A DNA stretch of 60,166 bases, from assembly GCA_002118135.1 (NCBI GenBank), contig BDIU01000142.1:1-60166 (forward strand), read 5' to 3'. Position 1 is the stretch's first letter; every line of letters starts with the position of its first letter. Position numbers and translations under genes: made by a program. Positions 8,649 to 18,168 of the stretch are shown piece by piece. The notes below the pieces were generated by a model. The model saw nothing but the letters and a program-made list of their open reading frames with translations, was not told the DNA's origin and did not search any database. The stretch is from Trebouxia sp. TZW2008. Taxonomy: Eukaryota > Chlorophyta > Trebouxiophyceae > Trebouxiales > Trebouxiaceae.

Positions 8649-10014
8649 AAACTTATAGAGTGATTGGCCTCTTTTGCCCCTTTTGAAGGCAACTTCTTAT
8701 AAAAACACTGGCTCATAACGGTGAAACCCTAAAAAGCCTTACCGGGTGAAAGGGCAATACCGTGGGAAGTTTCATAAAGATTAGAAACGAATAAAACACT
8801 GCTTTATAGAAACCCCGTAACGACTGATCCGAAAGGAGAGGCTCTTGTATATTTAGTGAATCGTGTGTAACAGATTCCGAACACAACCACAAGGGCAACA
8901 CGCCAGCACTCGCCGTTTCAAGTTGTTTATGGTACTCAAACAAATAAAAAAGAGAATAGTTTCTTTCTTCCCGATCTACAAAACTTTTCTCTCATGTTAT
9001 AAAGAAAAAAAATGATTAATCCTTATTTCTTGACTGGATTTGTGCAAGCTGATGGTTGTTTTCATGTAAGTCTTCAAAAATCTAAAAAGAGTAAGCACAA
9101 TATAAAAATCCTTCCAACCTTTTGTTTAACCCAACTAAACTCTTTCAACAAGCAGATCTCACCAGTCTTAAGGATGAGTAGAGAGCTGTTAGGAACGGGT
9201 CACTACATTACAGATAAGAGAAACAATTGTTCATCCTTGCGCATAAACACACTTAAACAGCTGAATCTTTTTCTCTTACCACATTTTGAAAAATTCCCAT
9301 TGTTGTCAACAAAAAAAGAGGATTTCCTCTTTTTTAAGGAAATTGTAGAAAGTATGAGCAATTCCACCTATAGGAAAAGCTGTATTTTCTCCTCTCTGTT
9401 AGAGAAGAGTGTCCTTCTGAACAGCAAGGGTAAGTACAGGAAAGAGTATAAAAACAGTATCCAATCGCTTTGTGCACCCAATGCTGAAAAAGACACTTTT
9501 GGGAGCGGTGTGGTTGAGATGCATCCCCAGTTTGTCTCAGGTTTTTTCCAGGGCGATGGCAGCTTTGGTTTTTCTTTCCGTACAAGGAGAAACAAGGAAA
9601 ACAAAACAATTCCTAAGCTGGCGCCGTTTTTTACGCTGGCCCAAGAAAACAATTCGCTTGATTTGTTAACAGCTTTGAGAGGTTTTTTTAAGTGTGGTAA
9701 GATTTATGGTGTTTCTGCCAATTATTCACGTTGGATGGTTAGTGATCGAAAACTTTTGATTGAAAAGGTGTTACCGCACTTTGACAGTTTCCCGCTAATA
9801 GGTGAGAAGAATAAAAACCTTTTAATATTTAAAAAGTGCTTGGCCCTTCTTACACGTAAGGAGGATAAGCAGGGTAACATACAAAAGATTGTGGAGTTGT
9901 GTTATGATTATAACATGGGTGGGAAGCGCAAGAGATTGTCAAAAGAAGAGTACCTAAAAACAATAGCGAGTTGAAGGTATAGTCTAACCTAGAGTGAGAA
10001 TTCTAGACTAATTG
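8649..10014 (+). mobile_element. Group I intron in rnl near E. coli position 787
   Basis: The 5' exon end TTAGGGGT pairs with intron GCCCCTTTT (P1, with U-G at the splice site), and the intron ends with G before GAAAAGCCAATCG. The core has CATAACGGTGAAACCC, CAATACCGTGGGAAGT and GAAGGTATAGTCTAA. These words are shared with the rns intron at 17054-17642, so the two are close relatives. It encodes a two-motif LAGLIDADG protein at 9012-9974. Confidence 0.9.
9012..9974 (+). CDS. LAGLIDADG homing endonuclease in rnl intron 1
   Basis: 320-residue protein with two LAGLIDADG motifs: FLTGFVQADGCFHVS at about residues 6-20 and FVSGFFQGDGSFGFS at about 175-189, each with its acidic residue in place. Such single-chain enzymes cut the intronless rnl site and so spread the intron; some also act as maturases. 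The ORF is complete, starting at ATG 9012 inside a peripheral loop and ending just before the P7 region. Target and activity are inferred from location. Confidence 0.9.
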   Translation: MINPYFLTGFVQADGCFHVSLQKSKKSKHNIKILPTFCLTQLNSFNKQISPVLRMSRELLGTGHYITDKRNNCSSLRINTLKQLNLFLLPHFEKFPLLSTKKEDFLFFKEIVESMSNSTYRKSCIFSSLLEKSVLLNSKGKYRKEYKNSIQSLCAPNAEKDTFGSGVVEMHPQFVSGFFQGDGSFGFSFRTRRNKENKTIPKLAPFFTLAQENNSLDLLTALRGFFKCGKIYGVSANYSRWMVSDRKLLIEKVLPHFDSFPLIGEKNKNLLIFKKCLALLTRKEDKQGNIQKIVELCYDYNMGGKRKRLSKEEYLKTIAS

Positions 10015-10890
10015 GAAAAGCCAATCGAACTCGGAGATAGCTGGTTTTCTACGAAATCTATTGAGGTAGAGCGTTATGTGATAAAGAAAGGGGGTAGAGC
10101 ACTCGATGGGGAAGGGTGGCCCAAAGCTTTACCAACCCCAAGGAAACTCCGAATACCTTTCTCTCAGCAACATAGCAGACAGACTTTGGGCGCTAAGGTC
10201 CAAAGTCGAAAGGGAAAAAGCCCAGATCGTGCGCTAAGGTCCTTAAAGATTTGCTTAGTGGGAAAGGATGTGATTTAGCAGTGACAACCAGGAGGTGGGC
10301 TTGGAAGCAGCCATCCTTTGAAGAAAGCGTAATAGCTCACTGGTCTAGCTAAAGTGCACCGAAAATGTAACGGGGCTCAAGCAAATTACCGAAGCGACGA
10401 CACTTTTAAAAAAGAGTGGGTAGTAGAACGTTCTGTAAATTGTCGAAGGGGTATCGAAAGATATTGCTGGAAATATCAGAAGTGAGAATGCTGACATGAG
10501 TAACGAAAAATCTTGTGAAATTCAAGATCGCCGTAAGTTTGAGGTTTTCCACAGACCGTAAGTCGGTGTGGACTTAATCGGCCCCTAAAAACAAGGCGAA
10601 AGCCTCTTTTGATGGGTAAGAAAGACTGTTTTACTCTTTCTATCTTTGTAAGTGACGAAATCCTCCAAAAAAACCCTTCTTATTGTATAAAGAAAAGGTT
10701 TTTTTAGGAAATTTCCAGGAAAAAACTTATAAAACAGAGAATAAAGACCGTACTTAAACCAACACAGGTAAACTAGTTTTCAACTAAGGCGTTTGAGAAA
10801 ACCATGTTGAAGGAACTCGGCAAAATGCCTCCGTAACTTCGGGAAAAGGAGGACCCTCTCTATATTGAGAGGGTGGCACAGAATAGGGGG

Positions 10891-10923
<33 letters not shown>

Positions 10924-11041
10924 AAAGTGGTAACACTAAGTATAGGGTCTGACGCCTGCCCGGTGCTGGAAACTTAAGGGGAGAGGTGAGAGATTTCTTG
11001 AGCTTCAAACCAAAGGCCCAGTAAACGGCGGCCGTAACTCT

Positions 11042-12022
11042 AAAAGTAGACCGTTGGAGTTATAAAATTTGGCTATATGCTGGAAACTCTCGAAAATGGT
11101 ACAAAGAGTACCACTAACTTCCACTACGACCCTTGTATCTTTTTTATAAGGATATTCTGGCGTGACAACGTGCACAACACCTTTATGTATAAAAATAGGG
11201 GTGTTATAGAAGTAGAGACAATCAGCAGGAAAGACAATTTCTAATATATGAACATACATCACGTAAACCAAATAAGCAGAGAGAGGGTTTTATATCTCCG
11301 GATTTTCCGATTAAGAGGGTAGTTTTAATGTTTCTTTCAGAAAAAGAGACGACTTCTTGATTGGTTGGAAAATGTCACCGGTTTTTAACATCTCTCAAAA
11401 AGAGGAAAGTATTCTAACACTCATCAAAAAACATTTAGGGTGCGGAACTATAAGGTTTCGCAAGGACAATGTCTGGGTCTTTGAGGTAGATAACAAAAAA
11501 TTACTAATAACCACGATTATACCGTTTTTTTGGCAATACGGCTTCTTGTCAGACAAAAAGAAGAAGGACTTTAATCGGTTTAAAAAGTTAGTAAAGATTA
11601 TTTACCAAGGAAAAAAGAGTAAAACCCTTAGTGAGGTAGAAAGCGTTTTACATTTTACACAGCCGAAGGTATAGCAACGACGATATACTGTGCCGTGCTC
11701 GCCAATTTTGGGACAAAAACAGTGAGAAGATTGAAAAAATAAATGTATTAGATCTGGAATCCTCAGAGACTACACGCCAAACAAGAGATAGCCCTATAAT
11801 CTCTTGATGATATAGTCCGATCTTTACGGAGACGTAAAGGGTTTATGTATAGACCGCTTATACACCTTTTTCACGAGATTGCACACTAAACCTGTTTAAT
11901 CTTTGTTTTTTATCACCACTGGTCATAATCTTAACCAGTAAGATATTCTCTTTGCTTGCGCGTTAACTTTGCAAGCAACGTCTGTGAGAAAACAAGGCTG
12001 TATATGTTAACACAAAAAATTG
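11042..12022 (+). mobile_element. Group I intron in rnl at E. coli position 1917
   Basis: The 5' exon TAACTCT pairs base for base with intron GGAGTTA (P1, U-G at the junction). The intron ends with G before the 6-nt exon GACGGT. Core words ATGCTGGAAAC, CAATCAGCAGGAAAG, CCTCAGAGACTACACGCC and GATATAGTCC match those in the next intron. A LAGLIDADG remnant is at 11357-11674. Confidence 0.88.
11357..11674 (+). pseudogene. LAGLIDADG endonuclease remnant in the 1917 intron
   Basis: About 105 codons resembling the C-terminal half of a LAGLIDADG protein: an NISQKEESILTLIKKHLGCG stretch (the usual motif-to-helix follow-on) and FEVDNKKLLITTIIPFF. The start would have to be TTG, and no LAGLIDADG motif itself is visible upstream in frame, so I read it as a 5'-truncated remnant. 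A second possibility is an unusual start within the core. Confidence 0.6.
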
Positions 12023-12028
12023 GACGGT

Positions 12029-12896
12029 CAACTTTAGGGCCGTCATTAAAGATCACTGTATGCTGGAAAACCCTCAAGGTGGGCTGGACTTAGAAAGTAA
12101 CACACAGCTCATTATAGGGCAATCAGCAGGAAACTTTTCGAAAGATATGAAAGGAAAAAAAAACAAGTATAATCAGTACATAACAACCCTAAAAGAGCTG
12201 AACACCTTAAAAAAACAGAAAAAGAAACCTTTTTCTTGGTATAAAGAAGAGATCAAAACCCTTTTCAAGATCTCGAACCCTCCAAAAATCTCTGTAAAAT
12301 ACAAAACCTTTCTTGGGGGGTTGATAGCAGGGGAAGGCTCAATTAATGTGAGTGCAAAAAAGAGTATTAATGCACTTTTTGGTGTCATTATTGACCCAGA
12401 GTTCTCTATTACTCAGCATTTCGATGGTTTTTTTTTCTTGTTTGGGGCACTCTTGTTGTTTGAAACTGGAAGCATTCATTTTAAAAGCGGTAGGGATGGT
12501 ACTTTTGTTTATAGGATTGATAATAGGAGGTCATTGGTAGAAAAAGTGATACCTTTCTGGGAAACCTATGTATTCCCATATCAAGAGATTAAACAAAAAC
12601 AAAGAATGAAAGATTTTAAGGAGATTATCACTCTCCTTGAAAATAAAAAACATAAAAACTTTTTTTCATTTAGAGACCAGATCCTTCCTTTGTGGGACAA
12701 ATTGCGCAAACAAAAAGGGCAGAGAAATGAACTTTTTCCAGATTTAGAAAGTGCACAACGCTTTGTTGTGAGAAAAGGATCCTCAGAGACTACACGCGAT
12801 CTTATTTAAATAGTTTTGTTTTGTACAAATTGAGAGAATCGGATATTTAAATAAAAGATATAGTCCAAACTTGCATGAGAGTGTGAGAACAAAATG
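12029..12896 (+). mobile_element. Group I intron in rnl at E. coli position 1923 (I-CeuI-type site)
   Basis: The 6-nt exon GACGGT pairs with intron GCCGTC (P1, U-G at the junction), and the intron ends with G before CCTAAGGTAGCG. This is the site occupied by I-CeuI-type introns in algae. Core words are shared with the 1917 intron. It encodes a LAGLIDADG protein at 12147-12809. Confidence 0.9.
12147..12809 (+). CDS. LAGLIDADG homing endonuclease in the rnl 1923 intron
   Basis: 220 residues with a single LAGLIDADG motif, FLGGLIAGEGSINVSA, so it probably acts as a homodimer like I-CeuI and I-CreI. A PEFSITQHFDGFFFL segment follows, as in that group. The frame is open back to ATG 12060, but that ATG lies in the intron core (ATGCTGGAAAA), so I prefer ATG 12147. 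The last codons overlap the CCTCAGAGACTACACGC core element. Confidence 0.85.
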   Translation: MKGKKNKYNQYITTLKELNTLKKQKKKPFSWYKEEIKTLFKISNPPKISVKYKTFLGGLIAGEGSINVSAKKSINALFGVIIDPEFSITQHFDGFFFLFGALLLFETGSIHFKSGRDGTFVYRIDNRRSLVEKVIPFWETYVFPYQEIKQKQRMKDFKEIITLLENKKHKNFFSFRDQILPLWDKLRKQKGQRNELFPDLESAQRFVVRKGSSETTRDLI

Positions 12897-13392
12897 CCTA
12901 AGGTAGCGAAATTCCTTGACACCTAATTAGTGCCCTGCATGAATGGCGTCACGACTGCCCCACTGTCTCCAACATGGACTCAGTGAAATTGAATTCTCCG
13001 TGAAGATGCGGAGTACCCGAAAAAAGACGGTAAGACCCTATGCACCTTTACTATAGCCTATCATTGAAAGAAGAAGTCAAATGTGTAGAATAGGTGGGAG
13101 TAGCAATTTGCTACAACCTTGAAATACCACCCTTTTGGTTTCGTCTTTCTCAACCCACTTTATGGGAACAGTGATTGGTGGGTAGTTTGACTGGGGCGGT
13201 CATTTCCTAAAGAGTAACGGAAATGTGCGAAGGTAAGCTCAGCCTGGTCGGAAACCAGGTAGAGAGCGCAATGGTACAAGCTTGCCTGACTGTGAGACTT
13301 ACAAGTCGAACAGGGACGAAAGTCGGCCATAGTGACCCGGGAGCACCGTGTGGAAGGGCTCTCGATCAACGGATCAAAGGTACGCTAGGGAT

Positions 13393-14321
13393 TAAATGTT
13401 AGTCCCGCCTCTAGGCAACTAGGGGCTTAACACCGGGTGAATTGCAAGAACCCTAAGTTTGAATATATGGCAACTTGCAGCGAAGTCTACCCAATAGTAT
13501 AATAAAAACAACCCCAGAAAAAAAAGAGGGGGTGTTCAAGGTAGGTAGAAACGTTCAACGACTAGGAAGTGAGGATATACTTGCCAATAACCTTCCCACG
13601 AGCGCCCGGCAACTTTCAAAACAATCTTGTTTTTTTATGGCACCTAACCAAAGGCTCTTCCAAATATCTCTTGGGGTTTTGCTTGGGGATTGCAGCCTCC
13701 AAAAAAACACCCATAAATGCAAAGAAAAATATAGGTTAAAGTTTTTACAAGGTGAAAACCATAAGCAATACATTGTACATTTACACCAAGAATTATAAGA
13801 CTTTGTAATCTCACCACCCTTTCATGACTGCTTACGAAAAACCTATTCCTTCCAAACACTCTTTCAAGAAAGCTTTAAGGTACTGGCTGACATCTTTTAT
13901 AACGAAAACAATAAAAAGAGTGTAGGCTCTTATTTTGTAAACAATAAGATCTCCCCAATATCATTAGCTTATTGGTTTATGGACGACGGGGGCCTTTTAT
14001 CATACAACAAGGATTATAGGAGAAAGGGTTTAGTATTCAACACGCAAGGTTTCACGTTCCAGGAGGTAGAGATCCTTTCAAAAAACTTAAACAAGGGGTA
14101 CGGTTTAAAAACTTGGGTTAAAGAGAACAAAAAAAAACCTATAATCCTTTTCTCTGGAAAGGAGTACAAGACTATACGGGAGATAATCTTTCCCCACATT
14201 GTTGAGTGTATGAGGTACAAATTGCCGGAAAAACTTGAAGTACAGAAAGTTGATGACATAGTCTGACCTTTATAGAAATGTAAAGAAATAAAAGATAAAG
14301 AGCTTTTATATTAACAATGTG
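13393..14321 (+). mobile_element. Group I intron in rnl at E. coli position 2449
   Basis: The 5' exon ends GGGAT, pairing with intron GTCCC (P1). The intron ends with G before AACAGGCTGATG. Core words GGGTGAATTGCAAGAA, CAACTTGCAGCGAAGTCTA, GAAACGTTCAACGACTAG and CACGAGCGCCCG recur in the 2504 intron. It holds a broken LAGLIDADG gene. Confidence 0.9.
13637..14266 (+). pseudogene. LAGLIDADG endonuclease broken by one in-frame stop
   Basis: ATG 13637 opens a frame with SLGVLLGDCSLQKN (motif 1), a middle HKQYIVHLHQEL, then a TAA at 13796-13798. The same frame continues as DFVISPPFHDCLRK and on to AYWFMDDGGLLSY (motif 2) and FNTQGFTFQEVEIL, typical of the I-ChuI/I-CpaII-like group. Apart from that single stop it would be full length (about 209 residues). 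Readthrough or RNA editing is possible; simple decay is more likely. Confidence 0.8.
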
Positions 14322-14376
14322 AACAGGCTGATGACTCCCAAGAGCTCATATCGACGGAGTCGTTTGGCACCTCGAT

Positions 14377-14737
14377 AAACAAATGTCGAGTATAAAACGG
14401 GTGAATTGACAAGAAACCCTCAACCGCACGCACTAACAAATGCTGTTCTTTCTTTTTATTTGTTACAGGTTGAGACAACTTGCAGCGAAGTCTATCCCTA
14501 CACTGTTATAATCGGTTTAATAACATTGGAATAGAAACGTTCAACGACTAGAAGGTGAGTAGTGTAAACAATAATCCTTCCACGAGCGCCCGTTAATTCG
14601 TAAAAAGTTACATATATGTAACAAGAAAAACTACAAAAAAAAAGAGGTTTTAAAAGATTACGGGTTAAACACATAGTCTGAGCTAACCCGTGAGGGTTAG
14701 AGGTTTAGGATAAAGAGCCTAAATGGTAACAATACTG
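14377..14737 (+). mobile_element. Small ORF-less group I intron in rnl at E. coli position 2504
   Basis: 361 bp. The 5' exon CTCGAT pairs with intron GTCGAG (P1, U-G at the junction), and the intron ends with G before GTCGACTCATC. It shares the core words GGGTGAATTG, CAACTTGCAGCGAAGTCTA, GAAACGTTCAACGACTAG and CACGAGCGCCCG with the 2449 intron 55 nt upstream, and looks like a stripped copy of it. Confidence 0.9.
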
Positions 14738-15215
14738 GTCGACTCATCATATCCTGGAGCTGCAGAAGGTTCCAAGGGTTCGGCTGTTCGCCGATTAAAA
14801 TGGTACGTGAGTTGGGTTTAGTGCGTTGAGAAACAGTACGGATCCTATCTTTTTCGGGTGTATTACAAATTGAGAGAACCATTCCTTTGTACGAGAGGAC
14901 CGGGAATGATAAACCTCTGGTTTACCAGTTGTCACAACAGTGGCACAGCTGGGTAGCTACGTTTAGATTAAATAACTGCTGAAAGCATCTCAAGCAGGAA
15001 ATTATTTCTCAAAACAAGTTTCTATGTTCGTGGAAGACTACCACGTGATAGGCGAGGGGTGCAAAGGTAGCGATACTTGAGCCTACTCGTACTAAAATAA
15101 TTATTATATACCAATAAAATATATATTTTATATGAAAAGATTTTTGCTTTAATTCCCTATTTATTTTTTAAAAGGTCAAGTTTTAATTGTTCATTATTTT
15201 TCTCATACCCGGGAC

Positions 15216-15710
15216 ATGGTTTTTGTACTCCTAGGAATTCTTGGTTTTCAGTGTGATATAAGAAACAGCAACATTCACTTTTTTTCAGAGAAAATTGTAT
15301 CTTTCGTCCTTTTATCCGCTCTTTTCTTCTCCATCTTATTAAACTTCCCTTTTTTTGGGGAGAGTGTACAATCTTTTATTGGTAAGTCGTTCTTAAACCG
15401 TTATTTACCTGGCCCTTTAAAAGGTATGTTGCCTTTTGCTTTCTTCTTATTTACGCTTATCTTATTGGGATGGATTGAATCTCACACTTTATTGTTGCGG
15501 GTTGTAGATTATAATTCTTCAATAGAGTTAATTAATCAATTTATAGATTCAGCAGCTAAGAAGCCCTGGGGCGAAGATTTTTTAAAAGAGCTGCAGGCTG
15601 CTAAAAAAAGTATTTATCATCTTTTACCACCAGAGTATCCAAGTAGAGGGGTCTTAAAAGATTTTTCAAAGAGTGTTCTCACATTTCCGGGTAGGGCACC
15701 AGAAGTATAG
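15216..15710 (+). CDS. Unknown membrane protein, orf164
   Basis: 164 residues; I do not recognise the family. Three hydrophobic segments are visible (about residues 1-10, 27-45 and 73-90, the last LPFAFFLFTLILLGWI), followed by a charged C-terminal tail with WGEDFLKELQAAKKS. ATG 15216 is the first start. The gene lies between rnl and rns on the same strand, followed by two hairpins, so it is probably carried on the rRNA transcript and cut out. Codon use looks like that of the conserved genes, and the clean frame argues that it is real. It is not sdh, ccm or an atp subunit by any motif I can see. Confidence 0.6.
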   Translation: MVFVLLGILGFQCDIRNSNIHFFSEKIVSFVLLSALFFSILLNFPFFGESVQSFIGKSFLNRYLPGPLKGMLPFAFFLFTLILLGWIESHTLLLRVVDYNSSIELINQFIDSAAKKPWGEDFLKELQAAKKSIYHLLPPEYPSRGVLKDFSKSVLTFPGRAPEV

Positions 15711-15767
15711 GTTTTGCGCGAACGGTTACTTTCAGTTTTACTCGTAATGACCAGTTTGTAGCCAAAA

Positions 15768-15813
15768 GTTTTGTAATTACGGTTATTTACATATCCAACC
15801 GTAATTACAAAAC
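15768..15813 (+). terminator. Perfect 17-bp hairpin between orf164 and rns
   Basis: GTTTTGTAATTACGGTT and its exact complement flank a 12-nt loop. A second, slightly imperfect stem (CATAACA...TGTTATG) follows at about 15851-15878. Both lie in the spacer before rns and are likely RNA processing signals (inference). Confidence 0.5.
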
Positions 15814-16226
15814 AAAAATTTTGATAATTTTGTATAACCGCTTGTATTACCATAACAACTTTTTTAAAAGCTGTTATGGGCAAAATCAGAGCAGTCGCTT
15901 ATAACCCCACACAACTCTTTACAGGTTGTGTTCCTTATATAGGCAGAAAATACTATATACAAAACAGAAAAAGAACAAGCAAGAGTTTGATCCTGGCTCA
16001 GAATGAACGCTAGCGATAGGCTTAACACATGCAAGTCGAACGCATACAATTGTATGAGTGGCAGACGGGTGAGTAACGCGTGAGACATCTACCTTACAGC
16101 CCGGTATAATTCTTTATATAGAAAAATCCCGGATATTACAAAGAAAAGGCAAAGAACCGTTGTAAGATGAGCTCGCGTAGGATTAGGTAGTTGGTAAGGT
16201 AAAAGCTTATCCAAGCCGATGATCCT

Positions 16227-16279
<53 letters not shown>

Positions 16280-16425
16280 GCTTTCGAGCGGCAGCAGTGA
16301 GGAATTTTGGACAATGGGCGAGAGCCTGATCCAGCTATATCGCATGAATGAAGAAGGCTCAATTGGTTGTAAAATTCATATTTTCATTTAAGATTATGAC
16401 ATTGATGAGATGAATAGTCCCGGCC

Positions 16426-16462
<37 letters not shown>

Positions 16463-17053
16463 GAGCGTTATTCGAAATGATTGGGCGTAAAGAGCACGTA
16501 GACGGTTTTTTAAGTGGACAACCTTTTCTTTACAAAAGAATAGTGGGGTATAGAAAAAGTTCTGTACTTGGGAAAAAGACCAAGGCTCAACCATGGTGGT
16601 TCCCACTAAACTAAAAAACTAGAGTAAATTAGAGGAAAGTGGAATTCCTGGAGGAAAGGTTAAATTTTATGATATCAGGAGGAACGCCAAGAGCGTAGGC
16701 AACTTTCTACTGTTTTACTGACGTTGAGGTGCGAAAGCATGGGGATCAAAGGGGATTAGATACCCCTGTAGTCCATGCCGTCAACTATGAGGATTATCTT
16801 TTAGAGCACTCTTATTATATAGAGTTTGTTTTAGGGGAAAAAGCTAACGCGTTAAATCTTCCGCCTGAGGAGTACGGCCGCAAGGTTAAAACTCAAAGGA
16901 ATAGACGGGGGCTCACACAAGTGGTGGAACATGTGGTTTAATTCGACACAACGCGCAAAACCTTACCAGCCCTTGACATAAGCTTGAATACATCTTTTAC
17001 TGGATGGGCATACAGCTTACAGGCGTTGCATGGCTGTCGTCAGCTCGTGTCGT

Positions 17054-17642
17054 GAACACTCGCGACCTAAAGGAGCGATCCTTTAGAAAAATCCAACTCA
17101 TAACGGTGGAACCCTTGCGTAAAGGCAAATGTAGCTTTAACTGTACATAATAAACAAGGGCAATACCGTGGGAAGTCGGTGTACAACAAAAAAACAAAAG
17201 AAAGGCTTTATAAAATACAACACAGTCTTTGGTTACACACAAAACCCACCAAAAAAGAGGGATAAAAAGATTATCGTTGGGTGTGTTTTGGGAGACAGTT
17301 ACTACTTCGGTCACACGGCCCCTACTATTGGGCACTCAATAAGCCAGGCAGGGTACCTGTTTTGAAATTACCATTTAAACTTTTCCCGCGTACCTAAAAA
17401 GCCCTACTTTCTCCTAATTTCGTAGAACCAATGAATATTAACTTTTCTCGTATTGTTTAAAAAAATGTTGTTGTACTCTTGACCCCGTAACGACTTTGCA
17501 CTCATAGTGCAGGATATCAAAAACAGGTGTTTTTGGTATAACACGTTGGCTCTTGTAAAAAAAGGTTTTTTGCAAGATGAAGGTATAGTCTAATCCCCGT
17601 AGCAATGCGGGGCTCTGTTGCAGTTTATAGCTGCAAAGATTG
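17054..17642 (+). mobile_element. Group I intron in rns
   Basis: The 5' exon GTGTCGT pairs with intron GCGAC (P1, U-G at the junction). The intron ends with G before GAGATGTTTGGTTAAG, restoring the 16S sequence. The core words CATAACGGTG, CAATACCGTGGGAAGT, CCCCGTAACGACT and GAAGGTATAGTCTAA are shared with the rnl 787 intron. Confidence 0.9.
17168..17365 (+). pseudogene. Possible LAGLIDADG remnant in the rns intron
   Basis: A short frame (nominal GTG start) contains IIVGCVLGDSYYFGH, which looks like a LAGLIDADG helix (L-x-G-x-L-L-G-D) and its follow-on, ending after about 65 codons. No second motif is visible. Best read as the surviving piece of a lost homing endonuclease. Confidence 0.45.
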
Positions 17643-18168
17643 GAGATGTTTGGTTAAGTCCTTTAACGAGCGCAACCCTTTTGAAATGTTGGTAATAAAG
17701 AATCAATTTTTAACCACTCTTTTCATACTGCCGGTTATATACTGGAGGAAGGGAAGGATAACGTCAAGTCGTCATGACCCTTATGGGCTGGGCTACACAC
17801 GTGTTACAATGGTGGTTACAAAGGGAAGCAATGATGCGAATCGGAGCGAATCCTTAAAAACTACCTCAGTTCAGATTGTTCTCTGCAATTCGAGAACATG
17901 AAGATGGAATCACTAGTAATCGTGGATCAGCACGCCACGGTGAATCTGTACCTGAGCCTTGTACTCACCGCCCGTCACGCTCTGGAAGTCGAGTGGATCG
18001 GAAGGATCTTACGCTTTCTTATTAAACACTCTCTTTGAATAAGATACATAATTGTTTGAAAAGAGGGGGGTTTGATCTGTTTAGCGTGTTTACGATGATC
18101 TGTTTGGTAACTGGAGCGAAGTCGTAACAAGGTAACCGTAGGGGAACCTGCGGTTGGATTGACTCTCT

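Larger units (their letters stand above)
7890..15110 (+). rRNA. rnl: Large-subunit ribosomal RNA, six exons with five group I introns
   Basis: Exons 7890-8648, 10015-11041, 12023-12028, 12897-13392, 14322-14376 and 14738-15110; the outer ends are approximate. Landmarks: the 5' GGTGGATGCCTAGGC, the AGTAAACGGCGGCCGTAAC helix 69 lead-in, CTAAGGTAGCGAAATTCCTTG, AACAGGCTGATG, the peptidyl-transferase GTTTGGCACCTCGAT, and the sarcin-ricin AGTACGAGAGGACC equivalent TTGTACGAGAGGACCGG near 14885. Spliced helix 69 reads GGCCGTAACTCTGACGGTCC. The exon between the 2449 and 2504 introns is exactly 55 nt and that between 1917 and 1923 is 6 nt, as E. coli numbering predicts. An inverted partial copy of the 3' end lies at 28270-28531. 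Confidence 0.95.
15965..18168 (+). rRNA. rns: Small-subunit ribosomal RNA, two exons with one group I intron
   Basis: Exons about 15965-17053 and 17643-18168. Landmarks: AGAGTTTGATCCTGGCTCAG, GTGCCAGCAGCCGCGGTAA, GATTAGATACCCCTGTAGTCC, GCATGGCTGTCGTCAGCTCGTG, GGGCTACACACGTG and GTCGTAACAAGGTAACC. The 3' end reads GCGGTTGGATTGACTCTCT and runs straight into trnfM at 18169, so the CCTCC anti-Shine-Dalgarno end of bacterial 16S is absent. The 5' end is approximate. Confidence 0.95.

Noticed and set aside
9334..9652. Frames of 91 and 94 codons antisense to the rnl intron 1 endonuclease
   Set aside because: Shadows of the LAGLIDADG gene, without homology.
12060..12146. Upstream start for the rnl 1923 intron endonuclease
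   Set aside because: The ATG is part of the intron core element ATGCTGGAAAA; the next in-frame ATG at 12147 is more plausible.
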